Source of the DNA: Candidatus Pristimantibacillus lignocellulolyticus
GTDB lineage: Bacteria; Bacillota; Bacilli; Paenibacillales; Paenibacillaceae
Length of the DNA: 64,000 nt
Assembly (NCBI GenBank): GCA_023639215.1
Contig: CP097899.1
Location: 875,501 to 939,500, forward strand
Direction of reading: 5' to 3'
Shown: one piece after another, positions 16,618 through 24,785 of the stretch
Numbering within the stretch: the stretch's first letter is position 1
Layout: every line of letters starts with the position of its first letter
Notes under the pieces: model-generated
Seen by the model: the letters and a program-made list of their open reading frames with translations, nothing else
The model's database searches: none
What the model was told of the DNA's origin: nothing
Made by a program: the position numbers and the translations under genes

Positions 16618-17182
16618 TAGTCCCCTCCTTCAACAGAATGCCCCCTTGCTCCATATCAAACCATTCCCATTGTTGATCCTTACTGGATATCGATAAATTT
16701 TGTCGTTGAGGCCATTCAATGTTGATGGCAGGATCATTCCAGCGAATTCCAGATTCATGCGAGGGAGTATAAAATTCACTAACCATATAGTGAATAGCCG
16801 TACGGGCTTGCAAGGTAACATAGCCATGAGCAAATCCCTTTGGAACATAAAGCGATAACTGATTTTCTGCTGATAATGTAACGCCATACCATTGACCAAA
16901 GGTAGAACTGTTTTTATTGAGATCTATAATAACGTCATATAATGCTCCTTGATAACAAGTAACTATTTTTTCTTCACAATATGGTGGACGTTGAAAATGC
17001 ATCCCTCTTAACGTTAACATATGCTCATTAAATGCGATATTAGCTTGTTTTAGCTTAAAATCAATGCCATGCTCAGCTAATATATTGTTGCAATAAGTTC
17101 TTGCAAAATATCCTCTTTGATCTTTAATTGGTTCTATTTCTAGCAGTTTCGCTCCATTAAGTGGTGTGGAATGTATAATCAT
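16610..17182 (-). CDS. NDP-4-keto-6-deoxyhexose 3,5-epimerase (RfbC-like cupin)
   Basis: About 190 residues with a complete RmlC-type cupin: KDQRGYFART, MLTLRGMHFQRPPY with the catalytic His, YDVIIDLNKNSSTFGQW, and VPKGFAHGY. It inverts C3 and/or C5 of a 4-keto sugar. No glucose-1-phosphate thymidylyltransferase or dTDP-glucose dehydratase is nearby, so the substrate here is probably CDP-linked, giving an L-configured sugar. ATG at 17182 has GAGGAGG upstream; the extension to 17197 begins with a TTG overlapping that site. Confidence 0.85.
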   Translation of the reverse strand: MIIHSTPLNGAKLLEIEPIKDQRGYFARTYCNNILAEHGIDFKLKQANIAFNEHMLTLRGMHFQRPPYCEEKIVTCYQGALYDVIIDLNKNSSTFGQWYGVTLSAENQLSLYVPKGFAHGYVTLQARTAIHYMVSEFYTPSHESGIRWNDPAINIEWPQRQNLSISSKDQQWEWFDMEQGGILLKEGTSG

Positions 17183-17208
17183 AACGATCCTCCTCAACCA
17201 TTCACTAG

Positions 17209-18300
17209 CTACTCACTACGTTCGAGTGATCCAAGTTGAAATGTTAATAATTGCCCGTTGTAACCTAACTCTAATAATTGTGCAGCTATCTGCTTATAAT
17301 GAGCATTAGCAAACAATATAATATAGTCAAAATCGTTAATTCGATCTCTTGTTGCTTGGACAATGGGGATATTCGCTAGTGTATGCCCATGTTTTGCGAG
17401 ATCACTATCAAAGATACATTGCAATGGGATGCGATTTTGCAACATCGCAATAAAACAGATCGATTCCGCCCCCGCTCCCCATGCTGCGATTCTCTCATCA
17501 GAATGAATCTGACCTAATAGCCCCGTTAGTGCTTGCTCCCTTTTCGCAGTGAAATTCAACAGCTGTTTTTTTGATTTTCTAACATATAGCTCTAATAAAT
17601 TAGGATCTGCCGACTCTTGTACAGCGATAATCGTCAAGCCAGCTTTTCGTGCTAATTCTGCTAAACTAGTTACGGAAAAATACTGAATATGATCAGTACA
17701 CAAATTATAAAATAATCGTTGTTCCATAATCCGTTGTCCGTTAGGAACCTCCACAAGCAATATTCCATCCTCGTTTAATAACTTAGCAACTTGCTGTAGA
17801 AAATCAGTAGGCTGCTCCAAATGCTCAAGCACTTCTATTATCGTAATAACGTCAAACCCTTCATCGAAACTTATCCCTTCATGAAAGTAATCATGAATGA
17901 CCTCAAAGCCCTTCTCCCTTGATGCCTGCACCCCAGTTAATGAAGGTTCTACACCATATAATTGACTGAAATGTGATTGCGCTAATGATAAATAATGACC
18001 TACACCACAGCCAATATCTAGAAATCGTTCCTGCTTTGGTGCAAGCTGAACTAATCTTTCAATCTGCTTCGCTCTTAACGCACGAAAACTTGCCCCCCAA
18101 TACGATCCCATTGAATACTCTTCATAATAATCATCATTCACATGAGCTGGAATATGCGAATGACCACAATGCTCGCAATGATATATTTCCAAGTCTCGCA
18201 ACTGGAGTTGCGGGGCATCATACTGCCCCATAATGCAGTGTGGCGCATCAACGTAACGTTCGCCTAATGCACTTGATTGACCACAAATACAACAGTTCAT
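17209..18300 (-). CDS. Sugar-nucleotide C-methyltransferase
   Basis: About 363 residues with the three-part layout of NDP-hexose C-methyltransferases. An N-terminal Zn-binding domain has CCICG and CEHCGHSH. The SAM fold has FLDIGCGVGHYL (motif I) and EVLEHLEQP. A C-terminal Rossmann-like domain has IAAWGAGAESICFIAML and FDSDLAKHG, resembling Methyltransf_14. Such enzymes add a methyl group at C3 of 4-keto-6-deoxy sugars in branched-sugar pathways. ATG at 18300 is preferred; a TTG at 18312 abuts the AAGGAG site. Its place between an epimerase and a reductase fits a branched 6-deoxyhexose route. Confidence 0.82.
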   Translation of the reverse strand: MNCCICGQSSALGERYVDAPHCIMGQYDAPQLQLRDLEIYHCEHCGHSHIPAHVNDDYYEEYSMGSYWGASFRALRAKQIERLVQLAPKQERFLDIGCGVGHYLSLAQSHFSQLYGVEPSLTGVQASREKGFEVIHDYFHEGISFDEGFDVITIIEVLEHLEQPTDFLQQVAKLLNEDGILLVEVPNGQRIMEQRLFYNLCTDHIQYFSVTSLAELARKAGLTIIAVQESADPNLLELYVRKSKKQLLNFTAKREQALTGLLGQIHSDERIAAWGAGAESICFIAMLQNRIPLQCIFDSDLAKHGHTLANIPIVQATRDRINDFDYIILFANAHYKQIAAQLLELGYNGQLLTFQLGSLERSE

Positions 18301-18318
18301 TGCTCTACTCAACTCCTT

Positions 18319-19215
18319 TCATTGCCGGGCTAATAACTTACTTAACATATCTTCTACAAAAACTGCTAACGTATGTTGGGGTTCATGCTCATGTATACTT
18401 GAAAAATCAAAGGTTATAACTTGCTCCTCCCCTTCGGCGTATGTTACATCAATCTCATGATTAAACTTCTCCTTAGCGATCTTTTGCACAAGCTGGGCAT
18501 ATTGCAACACACTTAATGTCTCACAACCATAAACATGATGAATTCTCTCCACAGGTTGTTGCTCTATTATCTGCTCAACGGTACAGCATACATCTTGTAC
18601 TGCAACAAAATTGCGCAATTGTTGCCCCGTTGATAGTAACGTTATACTGCGATGCTCCACAGCTTGCTTACAGAAATTGAATGGGATCAAATACCATCGT
18701 GCAAATAAATCGCAATCTACTGGAACTCCATACAAATTAGACGGTCTAATTATCCATGTATTAACCTTCTGTTGACGGTCATACATTGCAACCGTTTGTT
18801 CAGCAACAGAATGTGCAAGCCCATAATCATTGATCGGTGCTATAGGTGTATGTTCCGTGATTAAGCCACTAGTTTTACCGAAAACATGAAAGCTTGAGAA
18901 ATAGATAAAACGTGAAATATGATTACGAACACAAAAGTCTAATGCTGCATGAATGCCTGTTGCATTTTCAGAAAGTCCTCGATAAGGGTCCGTTCTATAT
19001 AGTTCTTCCTTCGGGGATACGGTGTGAATCATTACATCTATATTTGCTATATCTAAATTAGCAATATGATTCGCTTGAGAAAAGTCCATGTAGTGGTCGC
19101 TATCACTACCTCTTGAAGTAGTAATCACCTGATATTGAAGGGCTCTTAACATTACAATAAGATGCTGTGCAATGTAACCGTTTGAACCACTAATTAATAC
19201 GGTAGTTTGTTTCAT
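18319..19215 (-). CDS. NAD-dependent epimerase/dehydratase family protein, likely 4-ketoreductase
   Basis: A 298-residue extended SDR. N-terminal nucleotide motif LISGSNGYIAQHL. The FSSFHVFG strand is followed by YGLAHSVAEQ in the place of the YXXXK catalytic pair, but the usual Lys is replaced by Ser, so catalysis may be altered. IRPSNLYGVPVDCD matches the NAD-sugar epimerase core. ATG at 19215 overlaps the preceding stop as ATGA. By position it is probably the last-step reductase of the CDP-deoxysugar pathway, but the substrate is inferred only. Confidence 0.78.
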   Translation of the reverse strand: MKQTTVLISGSNGYIAQHLIVMLRALQYQVITTSRGSDSDHYMDFSQANHIANLDIANIDVMIHTVSPKEELYRTDPYRGLSENATGIHAALDFCVRNHISRFIYFSSFHVFGKTSGLITEHTPIAPINDYGLAHSVAEQTVAMYDRQQKVNTWIIRPSNLYGVPVDCDLFARWYLIPFNFCKQAVEHRSITLLSTGQQLRNFVAVQDVCCTVEQIIEQQPVERIHHVYGCETLSVLQYAQLVQKIAKEKFNHEIDVTYAEGEEQVITFDFSSIHEHEPQHTLAVFVEDMLSKLLARQ

Positions 19216-19907
19216 GCTTTTTTAGAATCACTCCTTATTGGAACATTAAAAAATTGTTGCGCCCAAGATGATGTAGAGGTTTGTTTACGGTGAGCTCCCG
19301 TCTTAATATCGCATAAATATAAACTGTTTGAAGGCAAGTTAGTATTCCGAAGCAAAGCTTGATTGCCGATCGTTACTCGATTCCCAACATAACATTGCCC
19401 AATGATGCTAGAATGCGGAGCCATTGCTACACCTTTTCCTAATACAGGATATTCTCCTTCAATTGCACCTACTGTACAGCCTTGATAGCATACAAAAAAA
19501 TCATCGTATTGTGCCTTTCCAAGAACTACCCCGCCTCCGTGAACAATAAGAAATATGTTAGGCATGCCAGCATCGTACATACAGAGCACACCATTCAATA
19601 TTTTGTTCAAATAAAACAACTTAGAAGCAAGTTCTGTATCTTCATAACCTTTCCATACCTCATTCGATAGAAACCACAGAAATAACGTATATTGATCGCT
19701 ATGCAAATGAGAAAACTTAGTAATTCCATCTTGATGAAATGCTGGTAAAGCAATATGTTGGAAGCAGTATTCCGTTCGTTCAAGCGCTCTTTGCAAAGCC
19801 AGTTCAAACAATTGATCTTCTGAGTACGATTTATCATCGGGGAAAAAATGGTTCAATTGCTGTGAAACATATTGTTTAAGTTGTACATTCGTAAGTGACA
19901 CCTTCAT
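19212..19907 (-). CDS. Left-handed beta-helix acyltransferase, serine acetyltransferase-like
   Basis: A 231-residue protein. The N-terminal half is helical (about 1-120). The C-terminal half has hexapeptide-like turns (VHGGGVVLGKA, GCTVGAIEGEYPVLGKGVAMAPHSSIIGQCYVG, VTIGNQALL), consistent with a CysE-like trimeric acetyltransferase. The HGGGVVLG segment replaces the usual HRxAH-type catalytic sequence, so this is a divergent relative. In a sugar operon it may O- or N-acetylate the glycan or supply an acylated precursor. ATG at 19907 behind GGAGTG. Confidence 0.72.
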   Translation of the reverse strand: MKVSLTNVQLKQYVSQQLNHFFPDDKSYSEDQLFELALQRALERTEYCFQHIALPAFHQDGITKFSHLHSDQYTLFLWFLSNEVWKGYEDTELASKLFYLNKILNGVLCMYDAGMPNIFLIVHGGGVVLGKAQYDDFFVCYQGCTVGAIEGEYPVLGKGVAMAPHSSIIGQCYVGNRVTIGNQALLRNTNLPSNSLYLCDIKTGAHRKQTSTSSWAQQFFNVPIRSDSKKA

Positions 19908-19986
19908 ATTAGTTCACTCCCACTCCAACTTCTTTCATTAGTAGCTATTACTACAATTCACATTCAACTTATTCATCCTAACTAAT

Positions 19987-20772
19987 TTAGCTATCACGCC
20001 AAACCTTCCATGGCGCTTTATTATTTTTCCAAAGTTCATCAAGCACGATTTTTTCACGGAGCGTATCCATGGGTTGCCAAAACTTATTATGACGATACAC
20101 TTGAAGTTGTCCATCGGCTGCTAATTGTTGTAATGGTCCCTGCTCTAAAATTGAATCATCAAGGCTATGAATATACGAAAACATTTCTGGTTCACACACC
20201 ATATATCCGCCATTAATCCAAGCACCATCACCTTTTACCTTTTCATTGAAGCCAATCACTTGATTTCCATCGAGCTCTAATCTGCCAAATCTCCCTTCTG
20301 GCTGAACGGCTGTCATTGTTGTTATACAACTGCCTTGTTGATGATGCTTCACAAGATCATTAATATTAATATCTGCAAGACCATCCCCATACGTCAGCAT
20401 AAAGGTTTCATTACCTATAAATGATTCCACTCGTTTCACGCGGCTTCCCGTCAACGTATCAATTCCTGTATCCACTAAAGTAACTTTCCACGGCTCTACT
20501 GTATTATTGTGAACTTCAACAGTGTCTCCTGATGAAAAGTCATAAGTAACTGCTTTAGACATATGTCTATAGTAGTTGGCGAAATATTCTTTAATGACAT
20601 AACCTTTATAGCCAAGACAAATAATAAACTCATTGTATCCATAGAAAGAGTATGTTTTCATAATGTGCAGCAGTATGGGTATATCGCCGATCTCAATCAT
20701 TGGCTTAGGCTTAAGATGAGATTCCTCGCTAATACGAGTCCCTCTTCCTCCTGCAAGGATTACTACCTTCAT
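19987..20772 (-). CDS. rfbF: Glucose-1-phosphate cytidylyltransferase
   Basis: About 261 residues, equal to the family norm. N-terminal nucleotidyltransferase motif LAGGRGTRISEES with KPKPMIEIGDIPIL, then FIICLGYKGYVIKEYF, LVDTG and TYGDGLADI, all matching RfbF. It makes CDP-glucose from CTP and glucose-1-phosphate, the first committed step. Two ATGs are adjacent (20775 and 20772); the second leaves the better gap from GGAGG. First gene of the seven-gene sugar operon, preceded by a leader repeat. Confidence 0.93.
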   Translation of the reverse strand: MKVVILAGGRGTRISEESHLKPKPMIEIGDIPILLHIMKTYSFYGYNEFIICLGYKGYVIKEYFANYYRHMSKAVTYDFSSGDTVEVHNNTVEPWKVTLVDTGIDTLTGSRVKRVESFIGNETFMLTYGDGLADININDLVKHHQQGSCITTMTAVQPEGRFGRLELDGNQVIGFNEKVKGDGAWINGGYMVCEPEMFSYIHSLDDSILEQGPLQQLAADGQLQVYRHNKFWQPMDTLREKIVLDELWKNNKAPWKVWRDS

Positions 20773-20784
20773 CATTCTCCTCCT

Positions 20785-20851
20785 TTAAACTTTTTGTATA
20801 ACTTCTTAACATACTTCTTAGAAACAAAAAGTAGCTTCGAAAGCATACGCT
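20785..20851 (-). repeat. Leader repeat, copy 2, before rfbF
   Basis: Minus-strand reading: GCTTTCGAAGCTACTTTTTG ... CAAAAAGTTTAAAGGAGG. ACTTTTTG and CAAAAAGT are exact complements about 28 bases apart, the second arm abutting the ribosome site. Confidence 0.75.
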
Positions 20852-20930
20852 TAATGAATCATCATTACTATCTATCTTATGGAAGAATCTTGTCTCAATA
20901 TGACTATCATTATCAGATTTGTTTATAGGG

Positions 20931-20980
20931 AACTCAAAAAGGCTCTGTCACAATTGATGTGACAGAGCTTTTTTTGAGTT
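20931..20980. terminator. Terminator after the lipoprotein gene
   Basis: GCTCTGTCAC pairs with GTGACAGAGC around AATTGAT. Outer AACTCAAAAA/TTTTTTGAGTT arms give long T-runs on both strands. It lies 40 bases beyond the stop of the minus-strand gene. Confidence 0.85.
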
Positions 20981-21020
20981 TTTACAGAAAGAAAGCTAGA
21001 CCTCTAATTTAATTTTCGTT

Positions 21021-21893
21021 TTATTTATTTTCAAACTCTTCAAATTCAAACTGACTCATTGTGAATTCGCCATCTTGGTAACTAATTGTTGTTTTCAGTT
21101 CCCCGATGTAAATTGGAGAAACAATCTTTTCTGCACCAACTGCGACTCCAAATGTTCCAATTAGTTGTTGCCCCTCTACAGAAAACTCAACAATGTTTCC
21201 CCATAATAATGTGTTATTAATCGTTCCATATTCAGAGATTTGAATATCTTGAAGATCAACCTCATATCGATTTTCCACAAACGTTAATTCTCCTCTCAAA
21301 TGAGAGTTTTGCTCGTATAGTTTCATACTAGCGATTTCTTGAAGCTGGCTAATATATTGCTCCGGTTGATATGTGTATTCATAAATCTGTTGCACATCTC
21401 CAACTTGATTAATTTCAAGCATATGCAACTCAGAAACTGATATTCCAGTCCCTGAGCCAACGTATAGTATGACAGCTAATTCAGCTTGTCCGTCTCCATC
21501 AAAGTCTTGTAGTATCATGCTCGGAACAATCCCTCTTGGTGTCATCCCTGTCCAACTATACGTATAGCTCTCATCATTAATCTGTATCATGTACTCTCCA
21601 GTTTCAGTAATATACATATATATATTTTCGCCATCTATTTTAGCTACTGGGTTTGTAAATTCTAGTCCTATGTATTCTATAGGTTGATCAATATTAGAAG
21701 TTTCTTCGTACGAATTTGAATTTGTACTAGTTTGTAAATTGCTCAATTCAGCAGATTTCCAGTTACTCTGATCTATACTTTGTTCAATATCTAGTTCTTT
21801 GCTTTGCACACTACATGATGCGGATAGAAGTACATTTGTTACCATCATTAATGCTACAAATACTATCTTCCATTGAAAAGATAATGATTTCAT
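21021..21893 (-). CDS. Secreted lipoprotein, unrecognised family
   Basis: A 290-residue lipoprotein. The N-terminal hydrophobic stretch ends in LLSASC, a lipobox with Cys27. A low-complexity Ser/Asn/Glu tether runs to about residue 70. The mature domain is beta-rich and contains DFDGDGQAELAVI, a calcium-binding FG-GAP/VCBS-type loop, then an acidic tail (FEFEEFENK). ATG at 21893 behind GAGGGGTG. No enzymatic motif is visible; it may be a wall-proximal sensor or binding protein. It is followed by a strong terminator and stands alone. Confidence 0.75.
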   Translation of the reverse strand: MKSLSFQWKIVFVALMMVTNVLLSASCSVQSKELDIEQSIDQSNWKSAELSNLQTSTNSNSYEETSNIDQPIEYIGLEFTNPVAKIDGENIYMYITETGEYMIQINDESYTYSWTGMTPRGIVPSMILQDFDGDGQAELAVILYVGSGTGISVSELHMLEINQVGDVQQIYEYTYQPEQYISQLQEIASMKLYEQNSHLRGELTFVENRYEVDLQDIQISEYGTINNTLLWGNIVEFSVEGQQLIGTFGVAVGAEKIVSPIYIGELKTTISYQDGEFTMSQFEFEEFENK

Positions 21894-22026
21894 CTCACCC
21901 CTCCTACAACATTTTAGACCATCCTAGCTATGCGATGACTTTTCGTTATTTCAATCGCTAGACAAAAACTATCGCTATCACTTTTTACCGAACGATTAAT
22001 CCTCCCCGCTATGTTATTATCTTAAA

Positions 22027-22302
22027 TTATTCTTCTTGAAATGACATTTCTGAACCAGTTATATGATAACCATCCTCATTATGCTTAATCACCCTTATGT
22101 AGTTACTATTGGGATCAACAACCCATACCGTGTCTTTATCCATTTGGACTACCGAAATTTGCTGCGGGGTATAATTTTGAGGTACACCTGTAACATGAAC
22201 TGATTTTTGGTCACCATTCGTTAATGAATTTACTGCCCATACAGTTAAAATACTAATCCATATCATAATTACTACCACAAATGCTTTATTAGTTTGTAAC
22301 AT
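22027..22302 (-). CDS. Small membrane-anchored extracytoplasmic protein
   Basis: 91 residues. One N-terminal helix (about 7-26, FVVVIMIWISILTVWAV) leaves a short basic inside and a ~60-residue outside domain with predicted beta strands (ISVVQMDKDTVWVVDPN, YIRVIKH). No Cys and no lipobox. ATG at 22302 behind GGAGGG. I do not recognise the family. It is transcribed towards the lipoprotein gene, with 133 bases between them, so co-transcription is possible. Confidence 0.7.
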   Translation of the reverse strand: MLQTNKAFVVVIMIWISILTVWAVNSLTNGDQKSVHVTGVPQNYTPQQISVVQMDKDTVWVVDPNSNYIRVIKHNEDGYHITGSEMSFQEE

Positions 22303-22601
22303 TAAAGCCCTCCTATTATCATATTATTGCGATTTCTTATTGTCCTCATATTGCTATCACTATAAATAACGGTATCATATCACTTAATGTTGCTAATTAT
22401 TTACAATTTATATTAATGAATTTTATTATACTTATACAGAGAATACTCCTTATAAATAATCTCTACTAACTAATTTACGCAGTCATGCTATACTTGTTGT
22501 TGTGTCATATGAATCTGTTAGTTTTTTATTACCTTGCATCGCTTCACTAAAATTCAGTACAATGATCAAAGTTATTTAGCATGATAAAGGATAGGGTGAA
22601 T

Positions 22602-23912
22602 ATGAAAGAACATTCTTCAAAGGTTACATTTTTCGCTTCGCTTCAATGGGTATTTTTTATATTTGCAAACATTGTTGTCGTTCCGATTTCTATCGGATTG
22701 GCATTTGATCTACCTACATATGAAGTAGTAACGATTTTACGAAGCTCGCTTATAATAACGGGTATTGCTTGTATACTGCAGGCATTGATTGGTCATAAGT
22801 ATCCGCTGCTAGAAGGACACTCAGGCGTTATATGGGCTTTAATGTTGAATTTAGCTGCCTCAGCACCTACGCTGGGACTTAGCTTGATAGAAATTGGTGG
22901 TGGCGTAGCAACTGGTATGTTGTTGGCAGGTGCAGTCACGATTTTACTTGTTGTTTGTGGTGCAACCCCAATCATTAGGAAAGTATTTAGCCCTATGGTT
23001 ATGAATGTATTTCTAATGCTATTAACATTCCAACTTGCATTTATTTTCTTCAAAGGAATGTTGAAAATTAATGATAATGGAACTCTTGATGTTGCTATTA
23101 CAGTATTTTCAGTCATCGTTGCAATTTTTGTAGCAGTTCTTAAAATTAAAGGAAATGCGTTAATCGGCAATTTCTCACTATTAATTGGTATTATTGTTGG
23201 ATGGATAGTGTATGCATTTATTTTCCCGACAGAGAGTATGATGGCAACAGGTGATGGAGCCCAACCGGCATTTAGCCTATTTCCATTAGGTAAGCCAAAT
23301 CTACAATATGGCATTATCTTTATTACTTTCCTTGGTTGTATGATTAATATGAGTAATACTTATGCATCAATAACTGCCGCTTCGAAATTGGATAATAGTT
23401 CACCTAAGCCAAAGCAATTTCGAAATTCGCTATTTTTAACTGGAATATATAGCGTTGTCGCTTCATTATTCGGTCTAGTATCGTATGCTCCATTCGCTTC
23501 ATCTGTAGGGTTCTTGGAAAGCACGCAAATATATGACAAGAAGCCATTTCTAATTGGTGGCGGTATTATAACTGTTCTTGGGATTATTCCGTCTCTTGGT
23601 CTAATGCTAGCAACCATTCCAATTACCGTTGGAAATGCGGTATTATTCATTGCTTATTTACAATTACTTGGAACAGCATTAAAGGGAGTACAAGGATATT
23701 CCTTCAACTCTATTTCTATTCATCGCATTGCTATTCCGATATTAGTCGGAGTTAGCTTGTTAGCAACCGATCCAAAAATATTCTCTAACTTCCCTTCACT
23801 TATTCAACCATTATTAAGTAATGGCTTTATCGTTGGTGTGTTACTGTCCATACTATTGGAGACAACAGTGAAGTGGGATAAGCCCAAGAAGGAAAAGGTA
23901 ATCTCATCATAA
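22602..23912 (+). CDS. NCS2-family nucleobase permease, YwdJ-like
   Basis: About 436 residues with 12-14 hydrophobic helices. Similarity to the B. subtilis YwdJ group is suggested by SLQWVFFIFANIVVVPISIG at the N-terminus, EGHSGVIWAL in helix 3 and SFNSISIHRIAIPI near the end; the QSSG-type signature motif of classical uracil permeases is weak. ATG at 22602 follows AGGGTG. An ATG at 22581 in frame has no ribosome site. Probably a proton-coupled purine or pyrimidine importer. Its own terminator follows, so it is monocistronic. Confidence 0.82.
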   Translation: MKEHSSKVTFFASLQWVFFIFANIVVVPISIGLAFDLPTYEVVTILRSSLIITGIACILQALIGHKYPLLEGHSGVIWALMLNLAASAPTLGLSLIEIGGGVATGMLLAGAVTILLVVCGATPIIRKVFSPMVMNVFLMLLTFQLAFIFFKGMLKINDNGTLDVAITVFSVIVAIFVAVLKIKGNALIGNFSLLIGIIVGWIVYAFIFPTESMMATGDGAQPAFSLFPLGKPNLQYGIIFITFLGCMINMSNTYASITAASKLDNSSPKPKQFRNSLFLTGIYSVVASLFGLVSYAPFASSVGFLESTQIYDKKPFLIGGGIITVLGIIPSLGLMLATIPITVGNAVLFIAYLQLLGTALKGVQGYSFNSISIHRIAIPILVGVSLLATDPKIFSNFPSLIQPLLSNGFIVGVLLSILLETTVKWDKPKKEKVISS

Positions 23913-23922
23913 AACATACAAA

Positions 23923-23980
23923 AGGAGCTGTATCCTAACGTCATTCTTGTGACAATTTGGATGCGGCTCCATATTTTTTT
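23923..23980 (+). terminator. Terminator of the NCS2 permease gene
   Basis: GGAGC...ATCC pairs with GGAT...GCTCC across a long loop, followed by T8. It starts 11 bases after the stop. Confidence 0.7.
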
Positions 23981-23996
23981 CTAGTTTTATGAATTA

Positions 23997-24039
23997 TGTG
24001 AAAAAAATCACATTATAATACTGAGTTATGTTCTATACT
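23997..24039 (+). promoter_or_regulatory. Fnr/Crp-type box at -41.5 with -10 element
   Basis: TGTGA-AAAAAA-TCACA at 23997-24012 (flanked by A and T, making a 6+6 palindrome) is centred at 24004.5. TATACT at 24034-24039 predicts a start near 24046, placing the box at -41.5, the classic class II activator position used by B. subtilis Fnr. Confidence 0.7.
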
Positions 24040-24072
24040 TAACTTATCAAACAAAGAGATGGAGTGATTACA

Positions 24073-24246
24073 ATGACTGACCATACAACGAGAAAATTAT
24101 TACAGTTCTGCTACACTTGCGCTGATGCTCCAAACTGTGAAACAGAAGAAAAATGCAGAGCATGCTGGGCTGAAAATGAAATGCAAGATGAGAAATTAGA
24201 AGCAAATTTAACAACTGAGGAGTTACTGAGGCAGTATGCATTCTAA
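24073..24246 (+). CDS. Tiny Cys-rich protein, probable metal-binding
   Basis: 57 residues. GGAGTG lies 7 bases before ATG 24073. Five cysteines (CYTCADAPNC and CRACW) form a CxxC-x5-C ... CxxC arrangement able to bind zinc or an iron-sulfur cluster. The tail is acidic and helical (LEANLTTEELLRQYAF). No membrane segment. It has its own Fnr-type promoter and a terminator, so it is a monocistronic, probably oxygen-responsive gene. Family not recognised. Confidence 0.75.
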   Translation: MTDHTTRKLLQFCYTCADAPNCETEEKCRACWAENEMQDEKLEANLTTEELLRQYAF

Positions 24247-24278
24247 TATTATGAATTCCCAAAAACAATATGAACGAA

Positions 24279-24321
24279 AAAGGTCGAGTAGTGGGTAGTT
24301 AATCCCGTACACTCGACCTTT
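24279..24321 (+). terminator. Terminator of the Cys-rich protein gene
   Basis: AAAGGTCGAGT (24279-24289) pairs exactly with ACTCGACCTTT (24311-24321) around a 21-base loop. The following T-tract is interrupted. Confidence 0.7.
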
Positions 24322-24340
24322 ACTTTCATTGTTAGAGGAT

Positions 24341-24511
24341 GTCCAAAATGCGAACTTTGATTACGATGATTGGCTCCGCTGTTTATTCGACATCGAATAT
24401 GAAGCGAACTTGGAAAGTCCGGTACGCGTGTACCAATAACGTACACTTGCGTTTCCTCCTTCCGCAAGTAGCGCTCCATCTTCTCGGTTCTGAATGCCCG
24501 AATTTTGAACT
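24341..24511 (-). repeat. Dispersed structured element, copy B1
   Basis: Subtype B, minus orientation. Ends are GTCCAAAATGCGAAC on the plus strand and the near-complement ending TTTTGAAC. It contains the ACTTGCG/CGCAAGT stem with GGAGG in the loop and the GTGTAC/GTACAC stem. First of a tandem trio with 187-bp period. Confidence 0.8.
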
Positions 24512-24527
24512 TTCATTGTAAGAGGTA

Positions 24528-24697
24528 GTTCAAAATGCGAACTTTGATATCGATGATTGGCTCCGCCGTTTATTCGACATCGAAGATGAAGCGAACTTGG
24601 AAAGTCCGGTACGCGTGTACCAATAACGTACACTTGCGTTTCCTCCTTCCGCAAGTAGCGCTCCATCTTCTCGGTTCTGAATGCCCGCTTTTTGAAC
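24528..24697 (-). repeat. Dispersed structured element, copy B2
   Basis: 170 bp, nearly identical to B1 and exactly 187 bp from it. Terminal arms GTTCAAAATGCG and CGCTTTTTGAAC pair. The internal AAGATGGAGCG/CGCTTCATCTT stem pairs through a single G-U. Confidence 0.85.
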
Positions 24698-24714
24698 TTT
24701 CATTGAAATAGGAA

Positions 24715-24785
24715 GTTCAAAATGCGAACTTTGATTACGATGATTGACTTGGTAGTTTATTCGGCATCGAATATGAAGCGAACTA
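24715..24785 (-). repeat. Truncated element, copy B3, ending at the telA-like stop codon
   Basis: Matches the first ~70 bp of B1/B2 on the plus strand (GTTCAAAATGCG onwards), again with 187-bp spacing. It then stops exactly at the TAG of the TelA-type gene (24783-24785). Confidence 0.8.

Noticed and set aside
24361..24666. Open frame of ~100 codons across elements B1-B2 with a GGAGG motif
   Set aside because: The 187-bp period is not a multiple of three, so the two copies are read in different frames. GGAGG lies in a stem loop. Similar frames in other copies are broken.
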